Assembly (NCBI RefSeq): GCF_003841465.1
Contig: NZ_REFZ01000001.1
Span: 124,001 to 188,000 of the forward strand
Source of the DNA: Natrarchaeobius oligotrophus
GTDB taxonomy: Archaea; Halobacteriota; Halobacteria; Halobacteriales; Natrialbaceae
Reading direction: 5' to 3'
Length of the DNA: 64,000 bases
Under the pieces are notes generated by a model. It was not told the DNA's origin and made no database searches. It saw nothing but the letters and a program-made list of their open reading frames with translations. Within the stretch, counting starts at the first letter, position 1, and the number at the start of each line of letters is the position of its first letter. The position numbers and the translations under genes are program-made. Below are positions 1 to 7,580 of this stretch, piece by piece.

Positions 1-275
1 TCCTCGAGGGTGTCCGCCCGGAGAGCGGACTCGTGCTGGCGGACGTCCGCCAGATCGGCGTACTCGACGAACAGCGGCGTCGCCGTCGCGGCGGGAGTCC
101 ACACCTCGAGCGGCGAGGTGGAGGGCTCCGCCGGCGACCCGTCCGACCCGCCGCCGGACTCGTCGTCGGAGCCGCCGTCGGTCGGTTCGGCGCCGTCGCC
201 GAGACAGCCGGCGATCGACGCGCCGAGTGCCGCCCCCGCCCCGGCGAGGAGTCGTCGTCGTAAAAGACCAGTCAT
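1..275 (-). CDS. lipoprotein, N-terminal part (cut by window edge)
   Basis: Reading leftward from ATG at 273-275, the frame is open to the window edge (91 codons). It begins with a short basic stretch, a hydrophobic run and a lipobox (SIAGC), then a Gly/Asp/Ser/Glu-rich linker of about 35 residues before a folded part starts around 'SPLEVWTPAATATPLF'. This is the layout of a haloarchaeal exported lipoprotein, with the Cys as lipid anchor and an acidic tether. A TATA-like box on this strand (297-304) lies about 26 nt before the ATG, so the transcript is probably leaderless. It diverges from the YihY gene. The function cannot be told because the domain lies outside the window. Confidence 0.75.
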   Translation of the reverse strand, partial: MTGLLRRRLLAGAGAALGASIAGCLGDGAEPTDGGSDDESGGGSDGSPAEPSTSPLEVWTPAATATPLFVEYADLADVRQHESALRADTLE

Positions 276-296
276 GATTCCGATGATTCGCCGGTT

Positions 297-304
297 GTTA
301 TATA
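297..304 (-). promoter_or_regulatory. TATA-like box of the divergent lipoprotein gene
   Basis: The sequence read on the minus strand is ctatataac. Its centre is about 26 nt from the lipoprotein ATG, the spacing expected for a leaderless haloarchaeal transcript. It sits in the 100-nt divergent region shared with the YihY gene. Confidence 0.5.
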
Positions 305-375
305 GCGGTGTCGGTACGGACGGATCCTGGCGGCGAGCGTGCAAGCCCACCGTCTACGGTCCGTCGCCGCGTTCG

Positions 376-1506
376 ATGCGTATGACCCCCGACGTCGGAG
401 CCGCCGTCTCGTCAGGGAAGACGGTCGTGGCCGGCATTCAGGAGAAGAACGTCCCGTTCATGGCCGCGAGCATCGCGTACCAGGCGTTCATCTCGCTCAT
501 TCCCCTGCTGGTGCTCGTGTTCTTTTTCGTCACGATCGTAGGCGACGAACAGTTCGCCGCGGAGGTCACCGCCGCGACCGAGGGGTTCCTCCCCCAGAGC
601 GGACAGGTGATGGTCGAGAACGCGATCGAGGATTCGCCCGCGACGGCCGGCTCGACGCTCATCGGGCTCGTCGTCGTCGCGTGGGGTGCGCTGAAGCTGT
701 TCCGAGGGCTCGACACCGCGTTCTCGGAGATCTACGACTCGAGCGGTGAGAACTCGTTTCTCGAGCAGCTTCGCGACGCCGCGATCGTCCTCGGCGGGAT
801 CGCCTTCGCGCTGGCGGCCGCCGGACTCGCGAGCGTCGCGTTCGCCCTGTTTCCCGACGTCCCGCTGATCGGCCTGGTGAACCCGATCGTCCTCGTCGTC
901 GGCCTCACGCTCGCGTTCTACCCGATGTACTACTTCTTTCCCGACGTCGACGTCACCGCTCGGGAGGTCCTGCCGGGCGTCGTCGTCGCGGCGGTCGGCT
1001 GGACGGTCCTCCAGTCGCTCTTTCAGGTCTACGTCGCTGTCGCCGCCGGCTCGGAGGCGGCCGGTCCCGTCGGAGCGATCCTGCTGTTGTTGACGTGGCT
1101 GTACTTCGGCGGATTGATCCTGCTGGTGGGCGCGGTCGTCAACGCGACGAGGTCGGATCGACTCGCGGTCTCGGACGCGTCCCGACAATCGAAAGCCGGC
1201 GGCGACCGGTCGCCGTACGTCGACGGGGACCGCCTCGATCGAGAACGACTCGTGGATCGAATTTCGACCCTCGAGCGCGAGCGCGATCAGCTTCGAAACG
1301 ACCGCGAGGCCCAGCGCCAGCGGCGATACCGGCTCGAGGACCGCGTCGACGCGCTCGAGGAGACGGTTCGGGAACTCGAAGCGACCAACGAGGGGCTTCG
1401 ACGGACCGTGGAGGCTCGGCGGCGACCTCGCTGGAAGCGGACGGTCGACGCCACGCTGTCGCGCGTTCAGCGACTCCGAATCGGGCGGATCACGCGCGAG
1501 CAGTGA
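376..1506 (+). CDS. YihY/BrkB family membrane protein with C-terminal coiled coil
   Basis: This is a 376-residue integral membrane protein of the YihY/virulence factor BrkB family (PF03631). The family signature 'NVPFMAASIAYQAFISLIP' near residues 19-40 opens the first membrane segment, and about six hydrophobic segments follow to residue 260. The last 110 residues are a charged tail rich in Arg and Glu with heptad-like spacing, probably a coiled coil, which is longer than in bacterial members. The frame is open much further upstream, but ATG at 376 is chosen because the upstream translation is low-complexity and lies opposite the lipoprotein gene. ATG at 382 is an alternative. The family was once called ribonuclease BN, an assignment since withdrawn; its role is uncertain. 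Confidence 0.85.
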   Translation: MRMTPDVGAAVSSGKTVVAGIQEKNVPFMAASIAYQAFISLIPLLVLVFFFVTIVGDEQFAAEVTAATEGFLPQSGQVMVENAIEDSPATAGSTLIGLVVVAWGALKLFRGLDTAFSEIYDSSGENSFLEQLRDAAIVLGGIAFALAAAGLASVAFALFPDVPLIGLVNPIVLVVGLTLAFYPMYYFFPDVDVTAREVLPGVVVAAVGWTVLQSLFQVYVAVAAGSEAAGPVGAILLLLTWLYFGGLILLVGAVVNATRSDRLAVSDASRQSKAGGDRSPYVDGDRLDRERLVDRISTLERERDQLRNDREAQRQRRYRLEDRVDALEETVRELEATNEGLRRTVEARRRPRWKRTVDATLSRVQRLRIGRITREQ

Positions 1507-1579
1507 CGGAGTGTGATCGGACGGCGGGGGTCCAGCCGAGAGCGGGAGTTCTTTGTCGATCGCTCGTCCACCACCGCTC

Positions 1580-2002
1580 GTGTCCCACCCCGTCCGAGCG
1601 GTCCGACGACGAGTTCGCGACCGGCACGGAGCGGTCGTCGACGGAGTCGGCGCCTGTGCGGACCGCGTGGCTGCCACCTGGACCGGCGACCGAACCGCAG
1701 ACGGCGTCGCCGTCTCCGACCCGCTTCGCGAAAGCCTCGAGCGGGACGGACTGCTCGAGCGATTTCCGGACGTGCTCGCGGATCTCGTCGAGGCCGCCGG
1801 GTGTCGTCTTCGGGCGCGTCCCGTCCCCGCGCCGCCGTACGTCGTCGTGACCAGCCGCGGTCCGATGCTGCGAGCGACGATCGATCCCGGCCGGCTCGTG
1901 GTTCGATTCGATGTCTTCGAGGTCGCCCGCGGCGACGGGACGGTTCCGACTGCCACCTACCGACGGCGGAACGACGTTCGGGTCGTGGTCTCGCTCGAGT
2001 GA
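1580..2002 (+). CDS. conserved haloarchaeal protein of unknown function
   Basis: This gene encodes a soluble protein of 140 residues with no recognisable catalytic motif. It has an Arg-rich N terminus, then a helical stretch (DPLRESLERDGLLERFPDVL) and a beta-rich C-terminal half with alternating charged and hydrophobic residues ('PYVVVTSRGPMLRATIDPGRL'). It resembles small haloarchaeal hypothetical proteins (possibly DUF7988, from memory). The GTG at 1580 is preferred over a TTG at 1553 because the conserved-looking sequence starts there. It lies 73 nt after the YihY gene in the same direction and may be co-transcribed with it. No function is proposed. Confidence 0.65.
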   Translation: MSHPVRAVRRRVRDRHGAVVDGVGACADRVAATWTGDRTADGVAVSDPLRESLERDGLLERFPDVLADLVEAAGCRLRARPVPAPPYVVVTSRGPMLRATIDPGRLVVRFDVFEVARGDGTVPTATYRRRNDVRVVVSLE

Positions 2003-2045
2003 GCCCCGAACGTTCTTTCGTGTTCGGGTGAAAACGGTCGAATCG

Positions 2046-2516
2046 ATGCACGCTCGCGCGACGGCTTTCGCGAATCAGGCCCGTGAACGCTACGAATTCG
2101 AACCGCAGATCGAGGAGTTTCCCGAGGGGACGAAGACGGCGGCGGCCGCCGCCGAGGCGGTCGGTTGCGACGTCGGCCAGATCGCCAGTTCGCTCGTCTT
2201 CGACGTCGACGGCTCGCTCGTCGTCTCGGTGACCAGCGGCGCGAACCGGGTCGACGAGCGCGCACTCGCCGAGCGCTTCGACGCCGACGCCGTCGAGATG
2301 GCCGGTCCGGAGCGGATCAAGACCGAACTCGGCTGGTCGATCGGCGGCGTTCCGCCGTTCTGTCACGACCGATCCGTCCCCGTCCTCGTCGACGAGTCGC
2401 TGCTCGAGCACGACACCGTCTGGGCTGCGGCGGGAACGCCAGAGGCGGTGTTTCCGATCGATCCGGAAACGCTGGTGACGTTCGCGGACGGCGAGCCGGC
2501 GTCGATCGCCGACTGA
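2046..2516 (+). CDS. YbaK/EbsC family aminoacyl-tRNA deacylase
   Basis: This 156-residue protein has the YbaK/ProX-type fold (PF04073). The family landmarks are present: 'TAAAAAEAVGCDVGQIASSLVF' (helix and strand around the editing pocket), 'SGANRVD', then 'GWSIGGVPPFCH' and a C-terminal 'VWAAAGTPEAVFPIDPETL'. Proteins of this type hydrolyse mischarged aminoacyl-tRNA in trans, classically Cys-tRNA(Pro) or Ala-tRNA(Pro), in the cytosol. Its substrate here is not determined. ATG at 2046 gives the family's usual length; an upstream GTG near 2028 would add a few residues. It is transcribed in the same direction as its upstream neighbour. Confidence 0.85.
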   Translation: MHARATAFANQARERYEFEPQIEEFPEGTKTAAAAAEAVGCDVGQIASSLVFDVDGSLVVSVTSGANRVDERALAERFDADAVEMAGPERIKTELGWSIGGVPPFCHDRSVPVLVDESLLEHDTVWAAAGTPEAVFPIDPETLVTFADGEPASIAD

Positions 2517-2680
2517 TCCTCGGACCGACCGCTGTCCGTTCGTTTCGGACCGACCGGTTTCGACCAGCGGTTGCCCCGGGACACAGGAGACCGGACGGGA
2601 CGACGGCACGGGGCGTGTGACACTCGAGCGGCGCGACGCGCATCCAGATTTTACCATCGGCGGTGACGACGTTACCTCTC

Positions 2681-2711
2681 GTTATTAACATCGTCAGATT
2701 CATTACTAAAC
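2681..2711 (+). promoter_or_regulatory. promoter region with palindrome upstream of the His-rich lipoprotein gene
   Basis: A perfect 9-nt dyad GTTATTAAC (2681-2689) lies upstream of a TATA-like cattactaaac (2701-2711), which is about 34 nt from the ATG at 2740. The dyad resembles, in inverted orientation, GTTAATAAAC upstream of znuA. Binding of a metal regulator is an inference. Confidence 0.4.
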
Positions 2712-2739
2712 AATCGCAACGAGAGAACGGTGACTACTC

Positions 2740-3750
2740 ATGACTGACAGACAGGGACTGACGTCCCGCCGATCGCTGCTCGCGACGACCGGCTCGCTCA
2801 CTGCACTCGGTATCGCCGGCTGCGTCGGCGACGACAACGGTGACGGCGGTGACGACGACGATCACGATCACGGAGACGATCACGACGACGACCACGACCA
2901 CGACGACGATCACGATCACGACGACGATCACGATCACGACGACGATCACGATCACGACGACGACCACGACCACGATCACGGCGACGTTCACGACGAGATT
3001 GGAATCGCCGAATTCGAGGTACTCGACCGCGATCACGACGAGGAGGTGCTGGTCTACATCCACGGCGACCACTGGCACGGCGATCCGCTCGAGGTCCCCC
3101 ACGGCGACAACCTCTCGCTCGGCGCGTTCGTCGAGGACGAAGACGGCGACGAGGTCGAACTCGGCGACGACGGCTACGAGCTGTACGCCGAGGCGGCCGA
3201 CGGCGTGAGCGTCGACGGCCACGGCGACCACGTCCACGTCCACGGCGAAGAGGAGGGCTTCACCGAGATCACCTTCCAGCTGCTCGACGACGGCGACGTC
3301 GCCTACGAGTCGCCGGAGCTCGAGGTCGCGGTCGACGACCACGACGACCACGATCACGGCCACGATCACGGCGAGGTCGAGGAGCTGAAGATCCTGGACC
3401 GGGCCGAGGACCCCCACGAGCAGGTCGCGGAGTTCCACGACGACCACTGGGACGGCGAACTCCCGCACGTGCACGTCGACGACAACGTCTCGCTGGGCGC
3501 GGAGTTCTACGACGACCACGGCGACGAGATCCCCATCGGCTCGAGCGAGGAGTACGAACTCGGCGTCCGCGTCGCCGACGACGCCGAGGAGGGCGTCGTC
3601 GAGATCGACGAGAACGACGACTTCCACGGCGACCACGTCCACATCCACGGCGTCGAAGAAGGCGAGACGGAGGTCGTCTTCATGCTCTGGCACGACGACC
3701 ACGCAGACTGGGAGAGCGATCCGATCGCGATCGAGGTCGAAGACCACTAA
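2740..3750 (+). CDS. His/Asp-rich Tat lipoprotein with two zinc-locus-specific domains
   Basis: This 336-residue protein has a twin-arginine signal (SRRSLLATTG) and lipobox (GIAGC, Cys28), so it is predicted to be exported folded and anchored outside the membrane. Residues 41-84 are an almost pure His/Asp tract encoded by tandem codon repeats. Two copies of a roughly 110-residue domain follow (about 88-198 and 214-333), each with an early HGDHWHG/HDDHWDG motif and a late GDHVHVHG/GDHVHIHG motif. A second short His/Asp linker (199-211) separates them. The same domain is inserted in ZnuA encoded just downstream. His clusters and context suggest extracellular zinc capture or buffering for the ZnuABC importer; this is inferred, as no known enzyme motif is present. 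Confidence 0.8.
   Translation: MTDRQGLTSRRSLLATTGSLTALGIAGCVGDDNGDGGDDDDHDHGDDHDDDHDHDDDHDHDDDHDHDDDHDHDDDHDHDHGDVHDEIGIAEFEVLDRDHDEEVLVYIHGDHWHGDPLEVPHGDNLSLGAFVEDEDGDEVELGDDGYELYAEAADGVSVDGHGDHVHVHGEEEGFTEITFQLLDDGDVAYESPELEVAVDDHDDHDHGHDHGEVEELKILDRAEDPHEQVAEFHDDHWDGELPHVHVDDNVSLGAEFYDDHGDEIPIGSSEEYELGVRVADDAEEGVVEIDENDDFHGDHVHIHGVEEGETEVVFMLWHDDHADWESDPIAIEVEDH
2851..2981 (+). repeat. in-gene tandem repeat encoding a His/Asp tract
   Basis: Imperfect tandem copies of an 18-nt unit (GACGACGATCACGATCAC and variants) encode residues about 38-80 of the lipoprotein. Most variation between copies is at third positions (gat/gac, cac), so selection for the His/Asp composition rather than for the DNA itself is likely. 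Such tracts expand and contract by slippage. Confidence 0.8.
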
Positions 3751-3874
3751 CCCGCGCGAGCTCGCTGGCCGAGCGGCCGGCGGTTTGCAACAGCACGGAC
3801 GGAATCGCCATCTCGCCGTTACTTCTTCCACCAGAGCCTGCCGTTACTAGCGCCGCGAGGTGAAGCCACTATGA

Positions 3875-3913
3875 GTTAATAAACTATGGCCCCCACATAA
3901 TAATACTTTTATT
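3875..3913 (+). promoter_or_regulatory. znuA promoter and candidate metal-regulator operator
   Basis: GTTAATAAAC (3875-3884, inside AGTTaataAACT) precedes an AT-rich stretch and a TATA-like cttttatt (3906-3913), centred about 26 nt before the znuA ATG. The transcript is therefore probably leaderless. The semi-palindrome is close to the complement of the GTTATTAAC dyad upstream of the His-rich lipoprotein gene. Confidence 0.45.
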
Positions 3914-3934
3914 CGTCGACCCGTACTGTCTCGT

Positions 3935-5335
3935 ATGAACCTCTCACGCCGTTCGATGCTGAAAGTCGGTGGCGCGTCGCTCGTCGGAAGCGCGGCCGCC
4001 GGCTGTTTGAGCGAGCCCGGCGGAGACGCCGGGAACGGCGACGCGACGCCGGAAGGATACGCCGCATTTTTCACGCTCTGGGACTGGGCGGAACAGATCA
4101 CCGGCGACGCGATGTCGTTCGAAAACCCGATCGAGGCGGGCGAGATGGGCCACGGTTGGGAGCCGCCGGCCGACATCCAGCGTGACATCGCCGGAACGGA
4201 CGTCTTCGTCTACCTCGACACCGCCGAGTTCTCGTGGGCCCAGGACGTCGCCTCCGATCTCGAGAGCGACACGGACGTCGCGCTGATCGACGGGATGGCC
4301 GGCCTCGAGGGCGACCTGCTCCCCATCGACCGGGGGGTGGACGACGACCGCGAGCCCGACGACGACCACGAGTTCGACCTCGACGACCTCTCGATCGCGG
4401 CGTTCGACGTGTACGACCGCCAGCGCGGCACCGAGGTCGCGTACTGGCACGGCGACCACTGGCACGGCAGCCTCCCGGACGTTCCACTCGACGGCTCCGC
4501 CGCCGTCGAGGGCGTCTTCGAAGACGGCGAGGGACGCGTCCTCCCGCTCGGCGAGAACGAACAGTTTCAGCTCGACGCCACGTTTCCCGACCTGGCGGAG
4601 GGCGACGTCGTCGAGATCGAGTCCCGCGGCGACCACGTCGTCTTCCACGGTCTGCGGGTCGACACGGATCGAGTCGTCTTCGAACTCGTCTCGGACGGCG
4701 AGGTCGTCTGGGACACCGGCGAAGACAACATGACGATCGAAGTCGTCGAGGAGATCGACGAGGACGACGCTCCGGACTTCTACGATCCGCACGTCTGGGT
4801 CGATCCCGTTCTCGCACAGGAGGTCGTCGAAACGATCGCCGACGGTCTCGCACGGATCGATCCGGACAACGCCGAGACCTACGAGGAGAACGCAGCCGCC
4901 TACGCGGATCGTCTGGCGGCGGTCGACGACCAGCTCGAAGAACTCGCCGCCGAGGCCGACCGCGACGTGGCCGTCCTCGCGGGCCACGACTCGTTCCAGT
5001 ACATCGAACACCGGTACGGATTCGAGCTTCACACGCCGGTCGGTATCTCGCCGGACGCCGCCGAGACCGAGTCCGACATCGCCGAGACGATCGAGATCGT
5101 CGAGGAACACGACATCGAGACCATTCTCTACGACCCGTTCGAGACGCCGAACCCCGACGAGGTTCCGCAGATGGTCGAGCTACTGCTCGAGAACACGGAC
5201 GCCACCGATTACGCGCCGCTCAGTCCGGCCGAGGGAACGACCAGCGAGTGGAACGAGCGGGGCTGGGGCTGGATCGAACAGATGGAAGAGCTGAATATTC
5301 CGTCGCTGCGAAACGCCCTGGGAGCAGCGCAATGA
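3935..5335 (+). CDS. znuA: zinc ABC transporter substrate-binding lipoprotein with an inserted domain
   Basis: This 466-residue cluster A-I binding protein (ZnuA type) has a Tat motif (SRRSMLKVGG) and lipobox (AAGC, Cys24). Candidate ligands are His73 in GHGWEP, His286 in YDPHVWVDP, and the His in LAGHDSFQYIEH, with a late acidic site near ILYDPFETPNP. Typical ZnuA proteins carry a flexible His-rich loop just before DPHxW. Here that position (about 152-271) holds a whole domain with HGDHWHG and GDHVVFHG motifs, homologous to the two domains of the neighbouring lipoprotein, and the protein is correspondingly long. The protein should deliver Zn2+ (possibly Mn2+) to the ZnuB/ZnuC importer. Confidence 0.88.
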   Translation: MNLSRRSMLKVGGASLVGSAAAGCLSEPGGDAGNGDATPEGYAAFFTLWDWAEQITGDAMSFENPIEAGEMGHGWEPPADIQRDIAGTDVFVYLDTAEFSWAQDVASDLESDTDVALIDGMAGLEGDLLPIDRGVDDDREPDDDHEFDLDDLSIAAFDVYDRQRGTEVAYWHGDHWHGSLPDVPLDGSAAVEGVFEDGEGRVLPLGENEQFQLDATFPDLAEGDVVEIESRGDHVVFHGLRVDTDRVVFELVSDGEVVWDTGEDNMTIEVVEEIDEDDAPDFYDPHVWVDPVLAQEVVETIADGLARIDPDNAETYEENAAAYADRLAAVDDQLEELAAEADRDVAVLAGHDSFQYIEHRYGFELHTPVGISPDAAETESDIAETIEIVEEHDIETILYDPFETPNPDEVPQMVELLLENTDATDYAPLSPAEGTTSEWNERGWGWIEQMEELNIPSLRNALGAAQ

Positions 5336-5591
5336 TCCCGTCGAACCGGAAGCGGCTGCGAGATCGCCGACGTCCGTTCCTCCGCCATCGTGGCTCCGGC
5401 GAATCGCCGGCGATCGCCCCTCGAGTCGGCGAACGCCTTCGAAACGGATCGACGATCGGAGGCGGACCGCGAGTCGAGGCGACGCCTCGAGCCGACACAA
5501 CGCGATCGCCTCGAGCCTTCCCACGCCGAGCGCTTCGAACCGAAGTGGAAGAACTAAGCCCGCCGGGGTCCCAAACTGGAGTGAGTTCACA
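5336..5591 (+). other. znuA-znuC spacer with an uninformative open frame
   Basis: A frame starting at the ATG overlapping the znuA stop (5332) stays open to 5595, but its 87-residue product is Arg/Pro/Ser-rich with no motif, so it is not called as a gene. The spacer contains repeated cctcgag words and no clear terminator, so znuA and znuCB may still be one transcript. Confidence 0.4.
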
Positions 5592-6332
5592 GTGACCGCC
5601 GTCGTCGACGTCCGAAACGTATCGTTTTCCTACGGAGAGCAACCGGCACTCGAGGACGTCTCGCTGACCGTCGAGTCGGGGGACTTCCTCGGGCTGATCG
5701 GCCCGAACGGATCGGGGAAGACGACGCTGTTGCACGTCATGCTCGGACTGACTCGCCCGGACGCCGGCTCGGTCGAACTGTTCGGCCAGCCGGTCGACGC
5801 CTTCGACCAGGGTGAACGGATCGGCTACGTCTCCCAGAAGGCGACCAGTCAGGATAGCACGATGCCGGTCACCGTCCGCGAGTGCGTCAGGATGGGCCGG
5901 TTCGCTCACGTCGGTCACTCGCGGCTCGACGACGAGGACCGCGAAATCGCCGAGGACGCCCTCGAGACGGTGGGGATCTCGGACCTCGCCGATCGACGCA
6001 TCAACCAACTCTCGGGCGGCCAGCGTCAGCGGGCGTACATCGCACGCGCGCTCGCCTCCGAGGCCGACCTCCTTGCGCTCGACGAGCCGACCGTCGGCGT
6101 CGACGCCGAATCGCGGGACGCGTTCTACCGGCTGCTCGATTCGCTCAACGAGTCGGGCATCACCATCATCCTCATCGAACACGACATCGGCGTCGTCACC
6201 GACCGCGCCAACCGCATCGCCTGCATCAACACGAAGCTGTACCACCACGGCGACACCGACTCGTTCGTCGAGAGCGACGCCCTGAGCGAAGCCTACGGCA
6301 CGACCGGGACCGTCGTCCACCACCACCACTGA
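5592..6332 (+). CDS. znuC: zinc ABC transporter ATP-binding protein
   Basis: This 246-residue ABC ATPase shows Walker A (GPNGSGKTT), the signature LSGGQRQR, Walker B (LLALDEPT) and the H-loop (IIL-IEHD). It ends in four consecutive His residues, a common feature of ZnuC-type proteins. It energises import of the metal delivered by ZnuA through the ZnuB permease on the inner face of the membrane. The start is a GTG at 5592 (VTAVVDVRNVSFSYG). The stop codon overlaps the ATG of the permease gene by one base (TGATG), indicating tight translational coupling. Confidence 0.93.
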   Translation: MTAVVDVRNVSFSYGEQPALEDVSLTVESGDFLGLIGPNGSGKTTLLHVMLGLTRPDAGSVELFGQPVDAFDQGERIGYVSQKATSQDSTMPVTVRECVRMGRFAHVGHSRLDDEDREIAEDALETVGISDLADRRINQLSGGQRQRAYIARALASEADLLALDEPTVGVDAESRDAFYRLLDSLNESGITIILIEHDIGVVTDRANRIACINTKLYHHGDTDSFVESDALSEAYGTTGTVVHHHH

Positions 6333-7483
6333 TGAGTCGGTCAGACGAACGCGCCGCGGAGTCGACCGCCGTCGCCGAGAGTGCGCGGTATCGACGCGAA
6401 TCGGTCGACCTTCGGCGAACGCTCGAGGTGGTCGGCGTCTCGCTCGTCGGCGTCCTCGGCGCGCTGATGATCGGGTTCGTCGCCCTCGACTGGATCCGCC
6501 ACTATCCCTACGCGGGAACGGTTCCGGGCCTCGAGACGCTGTACGCCGTTACGCAAATCGATCCGGCGGCCGGCGTCCTCTTCGAGCAGGTGCTGATCGC
6601 CGGCATGTGGGTCGATCACTTCCTCGGGACGAACGTCTTCCAGCACGCGTTCATGTGGCGGTCGATCGCCACCGGCGTTCTCGTCGGCATCGTCGCGCCG
6701 CTGGTCGGAACGTACCTCGTCCACCGGCAGATGGCGCTGATCGGGGAGACGCTCGCACACACCGCGTTCGCCGGGGTCGCGATCGGCCTGCTCGTCACCG
6801 CCGTGATCGGGTTCGACGGCTCGCTGTTGTTCGTCGCCCTGGTCGTGAGCATCCTCGGCGCGCTCGCGGTACAGTGGCTATCCGAGCGGACGAGCACGTT
6901 CGGCGACGTGCCGATCGCGATCATGCTCGCCGGGAGTTTCGCGGTCGGCACGCTGCTGATCAGCTGGGGGCGCGGGTTCATGTCGGTCGCGATCGACATC
7001 GAAGGGTTCCTGTTCGGGAGCCTCGCCGTCGTCACCGCCGACGGCGCGCGGATGATGGCCGTTCTCAGCGTCGCGGTCGTCGCGATCGTCGCCTACACGT
7101 ACAAACAGCTGCTGTTCATCACGTTCGACGAGCAGGCGGCTCGCGTCGCACAGCTCAACGTCTCGGGGTACAACACCCTGCTCGTCGTCATGACAGCCGT
7201 CGTGGTCGTCGGCGCGATGCAGGTCCTTGGCGTGATCCTCGTCGCCGGCATGCTCGTGATCCCCGTCGCTGCCGCCTCGCAGGTCGCGAGGAGCTTTCGC
7301 GAGACGCTGTACCTCTCGATCCTGATCGGCCAGGCGTCGATCCTCGGCGGCTTCGCGTTCGCGATCGGGCTGAGCCTCCCCTCGGGCGGATCGATCATCG
7401 TCGTCGCCATCCTGTTCTACCTGCTCTCGATCGCCCTCTCGATCCTCTCCGATCGCTCGAGCGCCGCCATCTCGATGCACTGA
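6332..7483 (+). CDS. znuB: zinc ABC transporter permease
   Basis: This 383-residue ABC-3 family permease (PF00950) has eight or nine hydrophobic segments. Landmarks are 'QHAFMWRSIATGVLVGIVAPLVGTYLVHRQMALIGE' (the conserved start of the permease core), 'GETLAHTAFAGVA', and 'GAMQVLGVILVAGMLVIPVA'. An N-terminal extension of about 100 residues carries one extra hydrophobic segment before the core, longer than in bacterial ZnuB. The ATG overlaps the znuC stop by one base, so the two are coupled. It forms the membrane channel for metal taken from ZnuA. Confidence 0.92.
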   Translation: MSRSDERAAESTAVAESARYRRESVDLRRTLEVVGVSLVGVLGALMIGFVALDWIRHYPYAGTVPGLETLYAVTQIDPAAGVLFEQVLIAGMWVDHFLGTNVFQHAFMWRSIATGVLVGIVAPLVGTYLVHRQMALIGETLAHTAFAGVAIGLLVTAVIGFDGSLLFVALVVSILGALAVQWLSERTSTFGDVPIAIMLAGSFAVGTLLISWGRGFMSVAIDIEGFLFGSLAVVTADGARMMAVLSVAVVAIVAYTYKQLLFITFDEQAARVAQLNVSGYNTLLVVMTAVVVVGAMQVLGVILVAGMLVIPVAAASQVARSFRETLYLSILIGQASILGGFAFAIGLSLPSGGSIIVVAILFYLLSIALSILSDRSSAAISMH

Positions 7484-7544
7484 GCGCGGGATTCGAGGAC
7501 GAACGTCGCCGGTCAACGTCGTCCCCGACCGTCAGGAACGTGGG

Positions 7545-7559
7545 ACGGGTTTAACCCGT
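7545..7559 (+). promoter_or_regulatory. perfect dyad centred on the TATA box of the acyl-CoA synthetase gene
   Basis: ACGGGTT-T-AACCCGT is a 15-nt perfect dyad. Its TTTAA centre lies 29 nt before the ATG at 7581, the position of a TATA box for a leaderless transcript. A dimeric repressor bound here would block TBP. The regulator is not identifiable from this window. Confidence 0.5.
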
Positions 7560-7580
7560 TTCAGGGTGACGTGCGCAACG

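Noticed and set aside
412-1956. Long minus-strand frame opposite the YihY gene
   Set aside because: Its product is Arg/Asp-rich without motifs, a typical mirror frame of a G+C-rich gene.
2851-2990. Possible CRISPR-like array
   Set aside because: The 18-nt repeats are in frame within a gene and have no unique spacers; no other CRISPR-like repeat was seen.
2734-3831. Minus-strand frame with long Val/Ile runs opposite the His-rich gene
   Set aside because: It is the complement of the His/Asp codon repeats (gtc/gat/gac), not a membrane protein.
5332-5595. Possible gene overlapping the znuA stop by an ATGA
   Set aside because: 87 residues, Arg/Pro/Ser-rich, with no conserved-looking segment; kept only as a spacer note.
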